From positions 248,001 to 312,000 of the forward strand of contig JAEKNX010000004.1 in NCBI GenBank assembly GCA_016839055.1: 64,000 nt of DNA, read 5' to 3'. The translations under genes and the position numbers were made by a program. This DNA is from Spirochaetales bacterium (GTDB lineage: Bacteria; Spirochaetota; Spirochaetia; UBA9216). Position 1 is the first letter of the stretch, and every line of letters begins with the position of its first letter. Below the pieces are notes generated by a model that did not search any database, was not told the DNA's origin, and saw only the letters and a list, made by a program, of their open reading frames with translations. Shown piece after piece: positions 33,884 through 42,566 of the stretch.

Positions 33884-34877
33884 CGGAAGACGCTTCGGAG
33901 TATCGATCCGAAACCTTAAGTTCAGTTATGAGCTGCCTGCCGGTAAAAATAAAAGGGGGGTGAGTTCCTACGTTCTGGATCTCGAGGAGCTCGATATTCA
34001 TTCCGGCGGGTGTCATGTTATTCTTGGCCCGAACGGCTGCGGCAAGACTACACTTCTGAAGTTGATTGCCGGGCTGATTACGCCTACCGAGGGGCATCTG
34101 GAAATGAACGCAAAGGCTGTTCTCGTTCATCAGCGGCCTTACCTGCTGTCAGGGACTGTCTACCACAACGTTTCTTATGGTCTCAGGATAAGAAAAACTG
34201 CGAAGCATGAGATAGAACAGAGGGTGCTCTCCGAGCTTGAAAACTGGGGGCTCCTCCATCTTAAAGACAGGTCCACTGCAAAACTATCCGGCGGAGAGAA
34301 GCAGAGGACTGCAATAGCCCGAGCTATGGTAATCCGCCCGGATATTCTGCTGCTGGATGAGCCCACCGCAAGCGTCGATCCCGACAACATCAGCCAGATG
34401 GAAGAGCTGATAAACCGGATTCTAACAGGCGGTACTACAGTCATCCTCAGTACCCACCATCTCGATTTTGCCTACAGAATGGCCGATAGTATTTTCAGGC
34501 TGAGGCGCGGCAGGCCGGTGCAGGCGCATGAGAATATTCTAACCGGCCAAGTTACAGGGCGTGAGGAGTTTTTTAATATTTTTGAGACAGAGGGAACAAA
34601 GCTCTTCTGCCCCGGTAGGGATGGGCACTTTCGCAGAGCGGTCTTTTCCGAGAATGATGTAATTTTGTCAAAAGAGCTAGTAAAGTCCAGTGCAAGAAAT
34701 GTGCTCGCGGCTTCTGTTGAAGAGCTTATACCCGACGGCTCAGAAGTAATTGTCAGGCTGCGGGCAGGATTTTCGTTTAAGGTCAGGATATCGGGCGCAT
34801 CGGCCAGGGAGCTCGATATTCGCCCCGGCTGTAGGCTATATGCAATGCTGAAATCGTCTTCGATTGGTCTTTATTAA
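33873..34877 (+). CDS. tupC: Tungstate ABC transporter ATPase TupC with C-terminal Mop-like domain
   Basis: 334 residues. ATPase part: Walker A GPNGCGKTT, signature LSGGEKQRTAIARAM, Walker B ILLLDEPTASVD. The last ~65 residues (SSARNVLAASVEELIPDGSE onward, IRPGCRLYAMLKSSSIGL) look like a Mop/TOBE oxyanion-binding domain, which in ModC-type ATPases lets intracellular anion inhibit the pump. Last gene of tupABC. Confidence 0.9.
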   Translation: MRDNGRRFGVSIRNLKFSYELPAGKNKRGVSSYVLDLEELDIHSGGCHVILGPNGCGKTTLLKLIAGLITPTEGHLEMNAKAVLVHQRPYLLSGTVYHNVSYGLRIRKTAKHEIEQRVLSELENWGLLHLKDRSTAKLSGGEKQRTAIARAMVIRPDILLLDEPTASVDPDNISQMEELINRILTGGTTVILSTHHLDFAYRMADSIFRLRRGRPVQAHENILTGQVTGREEFFNIFETEGTKLFCPGRDGHFRRAVFSENDVILSKELVKSSARNVLAASVEELIPDGSEVIVRLRAGFSFKVRISGASARELDIRPGCRLYAMLKSSSIGLY

Positions 34878-34934
34878 AATTCCCCTATACTAAAGTTCTG
34901 TTATTCGTTAAATTTATCAACAACGGGGTAGTCA

Positions 34935-35618
34935 ATGGCAGACGAGAGTTACAGGAAAATAGTAGAGCTTTTAAAACGGGACTTTACAGCATGTGGAAAT
35001 CGGATAATCGGATCTGAGGAAGCTTTCAAGTCTGCGGTTCTTGTTCCTTTTATAGAAATAGATGGCGAGGAGTGCATTCTATTCGAGAAACGGGCTGAAG
35101 GCATCCGGCAGGGCGGTGAAATCTGCCTCCCTGGAGGGATGGTTGATGAAGTAGATGAGACCTCCATCGAAACCGTTATCAGAGAAACGATTGAAGAAAC
35201 GGGTATTACTGAAGAAGTTATCTCTGTTCACGAGAGTGCGGGTTATCTCATTACGGGAATCGGGGCTCTGATCGATGTATATCTCGGGCACATCAATGTC
35301 ACGTCATTAGATGATTTTAATCCCAATCCTGATGAGGTTCAGCGGCTGTTCACTATTCCAGTATCATTTTTTACCCAGAACGAACCGGAGTTTTATAATT
35401 ACAGACTCACCTGCGAGCCCTGGTATGAAGATAAGGAGGGCTCGAGGGTTGATCTTTTTCCGGCTGAGGAGCTTGGGCTGCCTGAGCGCTATTGGCAGCC
35501 ATGGTCTCATAGAAAGAACCGATTTGTAGTCTATAAATATGACGGGGAAGTAATATGGGGCATCACTGCCCGAATTCTCTATACTATCTCCAAGCTTCTT
35601 CGAAAAAGTATTTCCTGA
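34935..35618 (+). CDS. Nudix hydrolase, CoA-diphosphatase (NudL) type
   Basis: 227 residues. The Nudix box reads CLPGGMVDEVDETSIETVIRETIEETGI in pieces LPGG..D..D.S and RETIEETGI, the spacing typical of the NudL/CoA pyrophosphatase subgroup, preceded by the ILFEKRAEGIRQ block where NudL has LLTKRS..LR. Probably hydrolyses CoA or a related nucleotide diphosphate. Promoter candidate TTGGTC (34864-34869) / TATACT (34886-34891), spacer 16; GGGGTAG lies before ATG 34935. No operon partners. Confidence 0.8.
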   Translation: MADESYRKIVELLKRDFTACGNRIIGSEEAFKSAVLVPFIEIDGEECILFEKRAEGIRQGGEICLPGGMVDEVDETSIETVIRETIEETGITEEVISVHESAGYLITGIGALIDVYLGHINVTSLDDFNPNPDEVQRLFTIPVSFFTQNEPEFYNYRLTCEPWYEDKEGSRVDLFPAEELGLPERYWQPWSHRKNRFVVYKYDGEVIWGITARILYTISKLLRKSIS

Positions 35619-35893
35619 AAAACTCCGACAGCGAGAAAGCGCGCGTTCAGCCTAAGTGTTAAAAGCTCGGCCGGTGATATTATCAGTATCCCCTTTTCTT
35701 AAATAGAGAGTTAGCAGGCCGATACCTCCATAATACAATTATAGAAGCAGATTTTATTACGGAGGATAATCGGTTACTGCACCGTGAAAATAAATTAATT
35801 CGGTACTTGTTCATTGAACCCCGACCTCTATCATGATGCTGTGCTCTCAGCATTTCGCGTCTCCTGCACTCGCCTGCCCGCAGGTCTATGTAA

Positions 35894-37396
35894 TTATCCA
35901 GGAACATTATTACCCTCCTCGCATCTGGGTAATCCAGCGACTACTCCGCCAATAATTTCTATTGCTTTCTCTATGTCCGCAGCATCGGCCATAGCTATAG
36001 AAATTCGAAAATGGAGGTCTTCACTGCTCTGGACGAAATATTTACTGCCCGGACTAACCGACACGCCGGCATCTTCGATGGCTCTGATGAGATGTTGTTC
36101 ATCGTAATTGACATTTCTGATTGACACCCAGAAGGTGTATCCTCCCGACGGTTTCGTGTAATTCAGGTGTTCGAAGTGGAGATATTTTCTTGCGGCCCCC
36201 ATTGCAATAGACATCTTGTTTTTGTAGCGGCCATGAATTTTCCTGACATATTTTTCGAACAGGCCGCTGCTTAAAAAATTACTGAATGCAGCCTGGGTCA
36301 GGTTATTCCCGCATAACTCACTACTGTTTTTTATTGTTGATAACTTTTCAATATACTCCTTGGGAGCAGCAATCCAGCCAGTTCTTAATCCGGGGAATAA
36401 TACTTTTGAAAATGTTCCGAGATAAATAACCATACCTTTTTTATCCATTGATTTTATAGGAAGGATAGTCTTGCCGGTATATTTCAGTTCTTCGACAAAT
36501 CCGTCTTCGATAAGGGGGATCTTCTGTCGTTCACAGATAGAGAGAAGTCTTTCCCTGTGATCCTGAGACGTTGTAATACCTGTAGGATTCTGGAAATTCG
36601 GCATAGTGTAGATCAAAGCCGGTTTGACTGTTTTGAGAACATGCTCAAGAGCATCAAGATTCATACCCTCTTCAGTAATTTCTATCGATTCGATGCGGCA
36701 GTTGTAGTACTGCAAGAGCGGTATCAAATATCCATATGTAGGATTTTCTGTAATAATAACATCGCCTTCTTTGAGAAGGCTTCGGAATACAAGATCTATT
36801 GCAGATTGAGAGCCTGATGTAATGATTATTTCATCGGCGGATGTTCGAATCTGATGAGTTCTGAGGTATTCGGCAAGGTTCTTTCTAAGCGGTAGATAGC
36901 CTGCCGGATCTCCATAACTGAAGAGATAATCGTCCCCGTTAAAAGCTGCCTGAGTAATGCATTTTTTGAAGTCTTCAAGCGGCCAGTATGCGGAATCCGG
37001 TGACAGGCTCGAGAGGTTTATCAGATCTCCATCTACCGGTGGTATCCTGACTTCATTCATTTTTTCTATCATCCTGCTGCAGGATGGGGTTATTCTGCCG
37101 GTCCAGTCCAGACTCGAGCCGCCTGATTCCCCTGAAGTCATCGAGCATAAGAGCTCCCTGCCTCTTATTCTGGTGTAAGAACCTGATTGACTCTCTGTAT
37201 ATCCCATAGCCCATAAATTCTCGTATGCCTTGGTAATTGTAGTGCGGTTCATTTCGAGTTGTGTTGATAGGCTTCTGGATGAGGGTAGTGTATCCCCCTG
37301 TTTAAGTCTTCCGTCTTCAATCATCAGCTGAATCTGTTCTGAAATCTGGAGATACAGTGGTTGACTGCTGTCCTTGTCTATTTTTATCAAGATCAT
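35894..37396 (-). CDS. MocR-type regulator (GntR helix-turn-helix fused to class I aminotransferase)
   Basis: 500 residues. N-terminal winged helix (QPLYLQISEQIQLMIEDGRL; SSRSLSTQLEMNRTTITKAY) is joined to a full fold-type I aminotransferase domain with ENPTYGYL and the PLP lysine in GTFSKVLFPGLRTGW. MocR proteins use PLP as a sensor, for example for vitamin B6, GABA or ectoine genes. The 275 bases after its stop (35619-35893) hold nothing I recognise. AAGGAGG precedes ATG 37396; an inverted repeat upstream (37437-37485) may be its operator. Confidence 0.9.
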   Translation of the reverse strand: MILIKIDKDSSQPLYLQISEQIQLMIEDGRLKQGDTLPSSRSLSTQLEMNRTTITKAYENLWAMGYTESQSGSYTRIRGRELLCSMTSGESGGSSLDWTGRITPSCSRMIEKMNEVRIPPVDGDLINLSSLSPDSAYWPLEDFKKCITQAAFNGDDYLFSYGDPAGYLPLRKNLAEYLRTHQIRTSADEIIITSGSQSAIDLVFRSLLKEGDVIITENPTYGYLIPLLQYYNCRIESIEITEEGMNLDALEHVLKTVKPALIYTMPNFQNPTGITTSQDHRERLLSICERQKIPLIEDGFVEELKYTGKTILPIKSMDKKGMVIYLGTFSKVLFPGLRTGWIAAPKEYIEKLSTIKNSSELCGNNLTQAAFSNFLSSGLFEKYVRKIHGRYKNKMSIAMGAARKYLHFEHLNYTKPSGGYTFWVSIRNVNYDEQHLIRAIEDAGVSVSPGSKYFVQSSEDLHFRISIAMADAADIEKAIEIIGGVVAGLPRCEEGNNVPG

Positions 37397-37436
37397 ATTT
37401 CCTCCTTAAAATACCCTGGAGAAATAATAACGCCTC

Positions 37437-37485
37437 ATTGGACTGTCAGCAACAGCCAATTATGGATGAATTAAAACAGTCCAAT
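37437..37485. promoter_or_regulatory. Inverted repeat upstream of the MocR gene, candidate operator
   Basis: ATTGGACTGT (37437-37446) and ACAGTCCAAT (37476-37485) form a perfect 10-bp inverted repeat with a 29-nt spacer that also contains ACAGCCAAT. It lies 41-89 nt upstream of the MocR start. Confidence 0.6.
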
Positions 37486-37514
37486 ATGAGGGAAAGGATG
37501 TAAACGGAGAAATT

Positions 37515-37544
37515 AAAAAGACAGCGGCCTGGTTAGGACCGCTG
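37515..37544 (-). terminator. Terminator after the PLP decarboxylase gene
   Basis: CAGCGG (37522-37527) pairs with CCGCTG (37539-37544) around a short inner stem; on the minus strand it is followed by CTTTTTAATTT. It lies 144 nt after the decarboxylase stop and before the MocR operator. Confidence 0.65.
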
Positions 37545-37687
37545 AAAAAGGAGTTAAGTAAGTTATAGAAATATCAGAAACGTCCTTTACAGGTATTTAC
37601 TGATATCATAATTGATAATATTCCGCATAATTGTCCAGGTCAAGCCTTTTTGTGCAAAATCCCACAGCTTCCCGGCCGATACGGCCT

Positions 37688-38827
37688 CTACTTGTTTATG
37701 TGCACAATCTTTGCGGGAGGAAAGCCGTTGAACCAGGTTGAGGAAGCCCGGCTGTAAGCTCCTATGTTTTCACTGTAAACATATTCTTCAATTTCAAGTT
37801 CCGGCAGTTCCTCTGCAAGAGAAATCGTATCAAGCGCGTCGCAGGTAGGTCCGAAGACCGAGCAGATCTGCTTCGGGCCGGTCTTGAATGCCTGCAGATG
37901 GTATTTGCAATGATCGAAGATTATCCCTGAGAAGGTATGATATACTCCGTCATTAATGTAGTAGCATCTCTTTCCGTCCCTGTCGGCCTTGCCTATGACT
38001 GAGGAGACGGCCGTACAAGCGGTAGCAACGAGGAACCTTCCCGGTTCAGCAATGATTTCTATGCTGTCGTCGAAGAGACGGTCGAGTTCGGAGTTGAGTT
38101 TTCGCGCCAGATCTTTAAAGGGTTCTACATTTACGTCATAGGGAGCGGGGAAGCCTCCACCTATATCTAGGATTTTAATTTTTTCGAATCCCTTAAGCTT
38201 GGCTTCTTTGATTATTCCCGATGCGACACTGATGGCCTGAATGTAGTTATCGAAGTTCGTTGTCTGGCTGCCTACGTGGAAGCTGAGTCCTTCCACAACC
38301 AGTCCCTGTCTGTGGGCTTCTTCAATCAAATCAACTGCAAGGCCAGGATCAATGCCGAATTTCGATGAGAGTTCAACCATTGCGCCGGTGTTCGGAACCT
38401 TTATCCTTAACACGAGTCCGGCATTGGGAGCATGATTTTTCACCTTCTTGATCTCTTCGATGTTATCAAAGGTTACAAGAGGTTTGTATTTGTCCAGTTC
38501 CTTCAGGGTTTTTATATCCTTGATAGGATTTGCGTAGATGATCTTCTCCCAGATGAATTTCTGTCTTTCTTCATCCGGAAGACTCTCTATGTTTTCATGA
38601 ACGAGAAGGAATTCATTCATCGAGGCAACATCGAAGCTTGAACCCATGTCGTAGAGAGTCTTTACAATCTCTTTGTCCGAGTTAGCCTTTACTGCATAGA
38701 AGATCTGTACGCGCGGCAGAAGCGTTTTGAAGTCCTGATAGTTCTGCCTGATTATATCATGGTCCACAACGAAGATTGGGGTACCATTCTCTTCTGCCAA
38801 TTGTTCAAGAGTACTGAGTTTCGCCAT
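37688..38827 (-). CDS. Fold-type III PLP decarboxylase, ornithine/lysine type
   Basis: 379 residues of the alanine-racemase-fold decarboxylases. PLP lysine is K47 in YAVKANS; FHVGSQ, GGGFPAPY, EPGRFLVA and the ornithine decarboxylase block FGPTCDALD with its catalytic Cys are present, so ornithine (or lysine) decarboxylation for polyamine synthesis is more likely than diaminopimelate. Normal length. There is no Shine-Dalgarno site; the promoter ends 6 nt before the ATG. Confidence 0.88.
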   Translation of the reverse strand: MAKLSTLEQLAEENGTPIFVVDHDIIRQNYQDFKTLLPRVQIFYAVKANSDKEIVKTLYDMGSSFDVASMNEFLLVHENIESLPDEERQKFIWEKIIYANPIKDIKTLKELDKYKPLVTFDNIEEIKKVKNHAPNAGLVLRIKVPNTGAMVELSSKFGIDPGLAVDLIEEAHRQGLVVEGLSFHVGSQTTNFDNYIQAISVASGIIKEAKLKGFEKIKILDIGGGFPAPYDVNVEPFKDLARKLNSELDRLFDDSIEIIAEPGRFLVATACTAVSSVIGKADRDGKRCYYINDGVYHTFSGIIFDHCKYHLQAFKTGPKQICSVFGPTCDALDTISLAEELPELEIEEYVYSENIGAYSRASSTWFNGFPPAKIVHINK

Positions 38828-38833
38828 AAAATG

Positions 38834-38863
38834 ATTCTAATACTGAATTCAGGTAAAAATCAA
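38834..38863 (-). promoter_or_regulatory. Promoter of the PLP decarboxylase gene, predicted leaderless
   Basis: Minus strand: TTGATT (38858-38863), 18-nt spacer, TAGAAT (38834-38839), six bases CATTTT, then ATG 38827. Confidence 0.6.
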
Positions 38864-38915
38864 ATAAAAAGATCAAAAAACGAAATTATACTATGTTTTA
38901 AGCAGTTTTCTGTAA

Positions 38916-39515
38916 TTACTCTGCAATTCCGAGGAATTGCTTAAGCTGGTCTTTCGCCTGGGTAAGGGCTTCCGAGTAATTCTTGGAAAGATTTCCCATA
39001 TTCTGTGAATATATTTTCTGGAATTCCGGTTCATCGAGCGGATCGATGCTTCTCCTGTTTCCAGTCTGGGCAAAAGCAGCCTCTTCTTTTTGTTTGAGCA
39101 GGGGCTCAAACTGGGCCATCAGCTGCTTCTCCATCTGATCACGGTTCTGAATGTACTGATCAAAGAATTGACTCAGCTGTGTTAACATCTGCTTGACTTC
39201 AGATGGACTGTCTGATATCACAGCGAGTCCTTCTGACGCTTTTTCGAAGACATCTTTATAGCCCTCATCTGTGGGAAGTTTCACACAGGACAAGAGAGAC
39301 TCTACCGCCCCCAGCTTGAATGCCGTCTGCTCATCGCCTTTATGCTGTTTGAGTGCTTTTACTATATCTTTCGCCGTTGATTTATCATCAAGGAAAGCAA
39401 TCGCTGCTTTACGGCCTTCAATCTTGAGCTGTTTCGCGGCGATTTTACTTCTGTCTGTTTCCATGCCCTCTGTTCTTTCGAGAGCTATTTCTAGAGCTGA
39501 TTTTATTTCTGCCAT
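38916..39515 (-). CDS. Conserved hypothetical helical protein
   Basis: 199 residues, soluble, almost entirely predicted helix, rich in Lys, Glu, Gln and Ala; no signal peptide, membrane span or known motif. An internal stretch DQYIQNRDQMEKQLMAQF could form a coiled coil. Similar proteins seem familiar from spirochaetes but I cannot name a function. ATG 39515 is preferred to the ATG five codons upstream because the promoter -10 (39522-39527) overlaps the upstream one. Confidence 0.7.
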   Translation of the reverse strand: MAEIKSALEIALERTEGMETDRSKIAAKQLKIEGRKAAIAFLDDKSTAKDIVKALKQHKGDEQTAFKLGAVESLLSCVKLPTDEGYKDVFEKASEGLAVISDSPSEVKQMLTQLSQFFDQYIQNRDQMEKQLMAQFEPLLKQKEEAAFAQTGNRRSIDPLDEPEFQKIYSQNMGNLSKNYSEALTQAKDQLKQFLGIAE

Positions 39516-39521
39516 GAATAA

Positions 39522-39550
39522 AATATACATGTGTTTCGGTTATGAATCAA
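39522..39550 (-). promoter_or_regulatory. Promoter of the 38916-39515 gene, predicted leaderless
   Basis: Minus strand: TTGATT (39545-39550), 17-nt spacer, TATATT (39522-39527), six bases TTATTC, then ATG 39515; no ribosome site. Confidence 0.65.
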
Positions 39551-39585
39551 GCAGGATCTGAAATTATCCGTAATTCAAGCCAGGA

Positions 39586-40269
39586 TTATAACTGCTTGAA
39601 TCTTTTCTCAAGAGCCTCAGAGTTATTTACTGTCCCCCGGAGCCATGACAGGAGGATTTCCTGCTGTCTCTCGCTACTCAGCCTCCAGTCTAACTCACTC
39701 TGTCTTAATTTCCAGCTTAGATGGTGAAGAATCAGTGCGCATGCTACTGAAATATTGAAACTCTCTACAAATCCATGCATCGGGATTTTTAGATATTCGT
39801 CTGCGCATTCGGTGACATCGTCACTTATTCCCTCGAGTTCGGTTCCTAGTACAATGGCGGTTTTACCGGAAGTCAGATCAAAATCCTCAAGATTAGTATC
39901 ATCGCTATGGGGAGTAGTTGCTACGATACGATATCCGTCTTCTTTTAGTCTGTTCAGAGTCTGTTTTGTCACGCGCGCTCCAGCCTCTGCTGTGCTACGA
40001 GAAAGTGAAAGCCATTGTGAGGTACCCATGTCAACATCTTTATTCGGTCTGAACTGGTTTCGGTTTTCGATTATATGAACATTCTGTATACCAAAGCCGT
40101 CACAGGAGCGGAGGACAGCACTAGCGTTGTGAGGCTGAAAAATATCTTCGAGTACAACGGTGATATAATCTGTTCTCTGTTCCATCACGGAATGCATCCT
40201 TTTCATCCTATTCTCGGTGGCAAATGATGAGAGGTATTCTATTAGTCTTGATTCATATTCGGTTATCAT
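39586..40269 (-). CDS. trmH: tRNA (guanosine-2'-O-)-methyltransferase, TrmH/SpoU type
   Basis: 227-residue SPOUT methyltransferase that methylates the ribose of G18 in tRNA. The three SpoU motifs are visible: VLEDIFQPHNASAVLRSCDG, then TAIVLGTELEGISDDV, then MHGFVESFNISVACALILHH, followed by a C-terminal extension of the TrmH type. Its ATG overlaps the stop of the hydrogenase-like gene (TAATG), an unusual partner. Confidence 0.88.
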   Translation of the reverse strand: MITEYESRLIEYLSSFATENRMKRMHSVMEQRTDYITVVLEDIFQPHNASAVLRSCDGFGIQNVHIIENRNQFRPNKDVDMGTSQWLSLSRSTAEAGARVTKQTLNRLKEDGYRIVATTPHSDDTNLEDFDLTSGKTAIVLGTELEGISDDVTECADEYLKIPMHGFVESFNISVACALILHHLSWKLRQSELDWRLSSERQQEILLSWLRGTVNNSEALEKRFKQL

Positions 40270-41570
40270 TATTCTTTTTCCTCATCGGCCAGAAGCGGAG
40301 GCATCCATGAACCGAGTTCTGCAAGATTCTCAGTCAGTACTTTGATTTCATTACGAAGGATGAAAATACAATCATTTTTTTTGGCTGTTCCTCTAACGAT
40401 ATCTTCGGCTAATGCCCTACAGGTAGGTGCTCCGCAGGAACCACAGTCGAGACCGGGAAGTGTTTCGATAATTTCCTCCATCATGGCCATCTTTTCAAGC
40501 GCCTTTTTGAAATCTTTATCAAGAGAGAGAATGTGTTTCTGTACGATATCGGTATCCATGGTAAGAACTGCTTTTGATTTCCGAATCAGCTTTCCTCCGC
40601 GCTTTCTGTCGTCAACTTTGCCGGCTTTTCTGATTATTCTGGCCTTGCTGATGTAAGGGTTCTCAATGGTTAACGCGCCGCCTACACATCCTCCGGGGCA
40701 GGCCATGGCCTCAATGAAGTCGACATGCTTGATCTTACCGTTTTCAAGTTCTTCAAGGAAGTTTATTACGTTATCAATTCCGTCCACGGCAACAGTCTCA
40801 GGCCAGCCTGTCGAATGACTCTCGCCTTCGCTTCTTGCCCAACTGATTCCCCAAGATGAAGCCTTACCCAATGGTTCAATATTCTTAAGCTCCGCCGCAG
40901 CGTTTTGAAGATCCAGAAATATTCTATTAATTGAGATTACGCCGTCAACCGCCGATTGTTTTGACCCGATTGGGGCCCGTGCGGCGGTAATTTTGGCAGG
41001 GCATGGACTAATGAAGAACACGCCGATATTTTTCTTATCGGGATAGATGTCTTTTTTGATGATACGGGCAGCTATCTCCATTGGAGATTCTATCCGCACA
41101 ATTTGCTCAATCAGGCCGGGAAATCGAATCTGAATCAGCCTGACTACGGCCGGGCATGAAGATGATATCCACGGGATGTTCTCAGGCTTGTTGTTGAGTG
41201 CCTTCTTCAGTTCCGCTGTAACAATATCCGCAGCCTCGGCTGCCTCAAAAATATCATCAAAACCGAGATGTTTAAGGGCAGTCAGGATCATGTCGATGGA
41301 GTAGCGGTCTTTGAACTGACCATAGAGGGTAGGTGCCGGAACCGCGACTGTGAAATCAAATTTATCAAGCATTTCCAGGCCGTCGGATTGTGCTCTTTTT
41401 GCATGATGAGGGCAGACCCTGATGCATTCGCCGCAGTCGATACATCTATCCTCGATAATGTAGGCCTTACCATGTCTTACCCGGATTGCCTCGGTAGGAC
41501 AGTGAGCGATGCAGTTGGTACATCCTCTGCATTTGTCTTTATCAAGAATCACTGAATGAATATAGTTCAA
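40269..41570 (-). CDS. [FeFe]-hydrogenase-like protein of the sensory (HydS) type
   Basis: 433 residues. Two ferredoxin-type [4Fe-4S] motifs at the N-terminus (CRGCTNCIAHC, CIDCGECIRVC) precede a hydrogenase H-cluster domain with all three cysteine motifs: SSSCPAVV, SPCPAKI and MACPGGCVGGA. The C-terminus adds a further Fe-S domain (LDCGSCGAPTCRALAEDI ... NDC). This architecture is that of putative H2-sensing group C/D enzymes, not of bulk hydrogen producers. TTG 41570 follows GAGGAAG. It lies 11 nt after an RsbW-like kinase, suggesting control of a sigma/anti-sigma or two-component partner. Confidence 0.82.
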   Translation of the reverse strand: MNYIHSVILDKDKCRGCTNCIAHCPTEAIRVRHGKAYIIEDRCIDCGECIRVCPHHAKRAQSDGLEMLDKFDFTVAVPAPTLYGQFKDRYSIDMILTALKHLGFDDIFEAAEAADIVTAELKKALNNKPENIPWISSSCPAVVRLIQIRFPGLIEQIVRIESPMEIAARIIKKDIYPDKKNIGVFFISPCPAKITAARAPIGSKQSAVDGVISINRIFLDLQNAAAELKNIEPLGKASSWGISWARSEGESHSTGWPETVAVDGIDNVINFLEELENGKIKHVDFIEAMACPGGCVGGALTIENPYISKARIIRKAGKVDDRKRGGKLIRKSKAVLTMDTDIVQKHILSLDKDFKKALEKMAMMEEIIETLPGLDCGSCGAPTCRALAEDIVRGTAKKNDCIFILRNEIKVLTENLAELGSWMPPLLADEEKE

Positions 41571-41581
41571 TATTTCTTCCT

Positions 41582-42001
41582 CTAAAGATTAATAATGATA
41601 GTAACCTTCGTCCCTTTTCCAGGTTCAGATTCAATACTAAGATTGCTGGAATTCTTTTTAATGTTCGGAAGGCCGAGACCTGCTCCGAAGCCCATCTCCC
41701 GTATTTCTGATGATGCGGTAGAGAATCCTTCCTGCATGGCCATTTCTATATCCGGAATACCGGGGCCCTCATCCTTAAATACTATCCGGATCTGCTCATC
41801 ATCAATCTGCGCTTCGGCCCGTCCGCCTTTCCCGTGTATTATGGTGTTGATTTCCGCTTCATACATAGCAATAGCGGTCCTCTTGATAACATCTGAGGGG
41901 ATTCCAAGCTGTTTTAGTGTTTTTTTGAAGTTGCTTGATGCTTCGCCGAATGCCAAGGGGTTGTCTGGATCAATAATATATTCTTTCTTTAATAAGATCA
42001 T
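41582..42001 (-). CDS. RsbW-type ATP-binding protein (anti-sigma-factor-like serine kinase)
   Basis: 139 residues forming a lone HATPase_c domain: N box YEAEINTIIHGKGG, G1 box FKDEGPGIPD, and GFGAGLGLPNIKKNS. Such proteins phosphorylate anti-anti-sigma factors or hold sigma factors. No STAS partner is near. ATG 42001 is chosen over TTG 42010 because a promoter (-10 at 42009-42014) overlaps the TTG and ends 7 nt before the ATG. Pairing with HydS-type proteins is known in several anaerobes. Confidence 0.82.
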   Translation of the reverse strand: MILLKKEYIIDPDNPLAFGEASSNFKKTLKQLGIPSDVIKRTAIAMYEAEINTIIHGKGGRAEAQIDDEQIRIVFKDEGPGIPDIEMAMQEGFSTASSEIREMGFGAGLGLPNIKKNSSNLSIESEPGKGTKVTIIINL

Positions 42002-42008
42002 CTGCGTC

Positions 42009-42037
42009 AATATAGCATCAGAATCTAATAAGGTGAA
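42009..42037 (-). promoter_or_regulatory. Promoter of the RsbW/HydS/TrmH operon, predicted leaderless
   Basis: Minus strand: TTCACC (42032-42037, 4 of 6), 17-nt spacer, TATATT (42009-42014), seven bases GACGCAG, then ATG 42001. Confidence 0.55.
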
Positions 42038-42075
42038 GCCCCGGAAAACCTCGGCTAAAACTGATTTGTTCCAAA

Positions 42076-42465
42076 TCAGTTGTTTACATATTTTGATATT
42101 ACGTCAATTAGAGTTTTTTCATTCAGAGGTTTTACTACAACATCGTCCATTCCGGCATCAAGAAACTTTTTCCTGTCGGAGGGAAACGCGTGAGCCGTTA
42201 GAGCCACTATGGGAAGATGACGGCCGTCTGCTTCATTCTTCCGGATTTCAATTGTAGCATCGAGACCGTTCAACTTGGGCATGCTGATATCCATCAGGAC
42301 TATATCATAATTATTGCTTTTGATTTGCTCCAGCGCTTCTATTCCGTCAGCAGCTTCATGAATCTCCCATCCGTTACGTTCTAAAATTGTAGTTATATAC
42401 ATGCGATTGATTGCTTCATCTTCAGTTACGAGTATTTTCAGCTTTTTATTCTTAATGTCTGACAT
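42076..42465 (-). CDS. Single-domain response regulator
   Basis: 129-residue receiver domain alone: acidic pair in VTEDEA, phospho-acceptor Asp in IVLMDISMPKLNG, Thr in IVALTAHAF, Lys in VVKPLNEKT. It has no output domain, like CheY or the stand-alone receivers of hybrid kinases. GAGGTAAG precedes ATG 42465. Upstream of the RsbW/hydrogenase operon on the same strand and possibly part of the same pathway. Confidence 0.92.
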   Translation of the reverse strand: MSDIKNKKLKILVTEDEAINRMYITTILERNGWEIHEAADGIEALEQIKSNNYDIVLMDISMPKLNGLDATIEIRKNEADGRHLPIVALTAHAFPSDRKKFLDAGMDDVVVKPLNEKTLIDVISKYVNN

Positions 42466-42548
42466 TTCTTACCTCATTTTATAAAACGTATATTATATTG
42501 TATTAAATACGCTATAGCATTCGCAAGGTGATTGAAGAAAAAATAAAA

Positions 42549-42562
42549 TATTTGTACAAATA
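42549..42562. promoter_or_regulatory. 14-bp palindrome before the TSCPD gene
   Basis: Perfect TATTTGTACAAATA ending 4 nt before ATG 42567. It overlaps a weak promoter TTGAAG (42532-42537) / TACAAA (42555-42560), spacer 17. Candidate operator of an unknown regulator. Confidence 0.5.
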
Positions 42563-42566
42563 CTTC

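Noticed and set aside
42002-42010. TTG start for the RsbW-like gene
   Set aside because: It overlaps the -10 element and has no ribosome site; ATG 42001 fits the promoter and the domain start.
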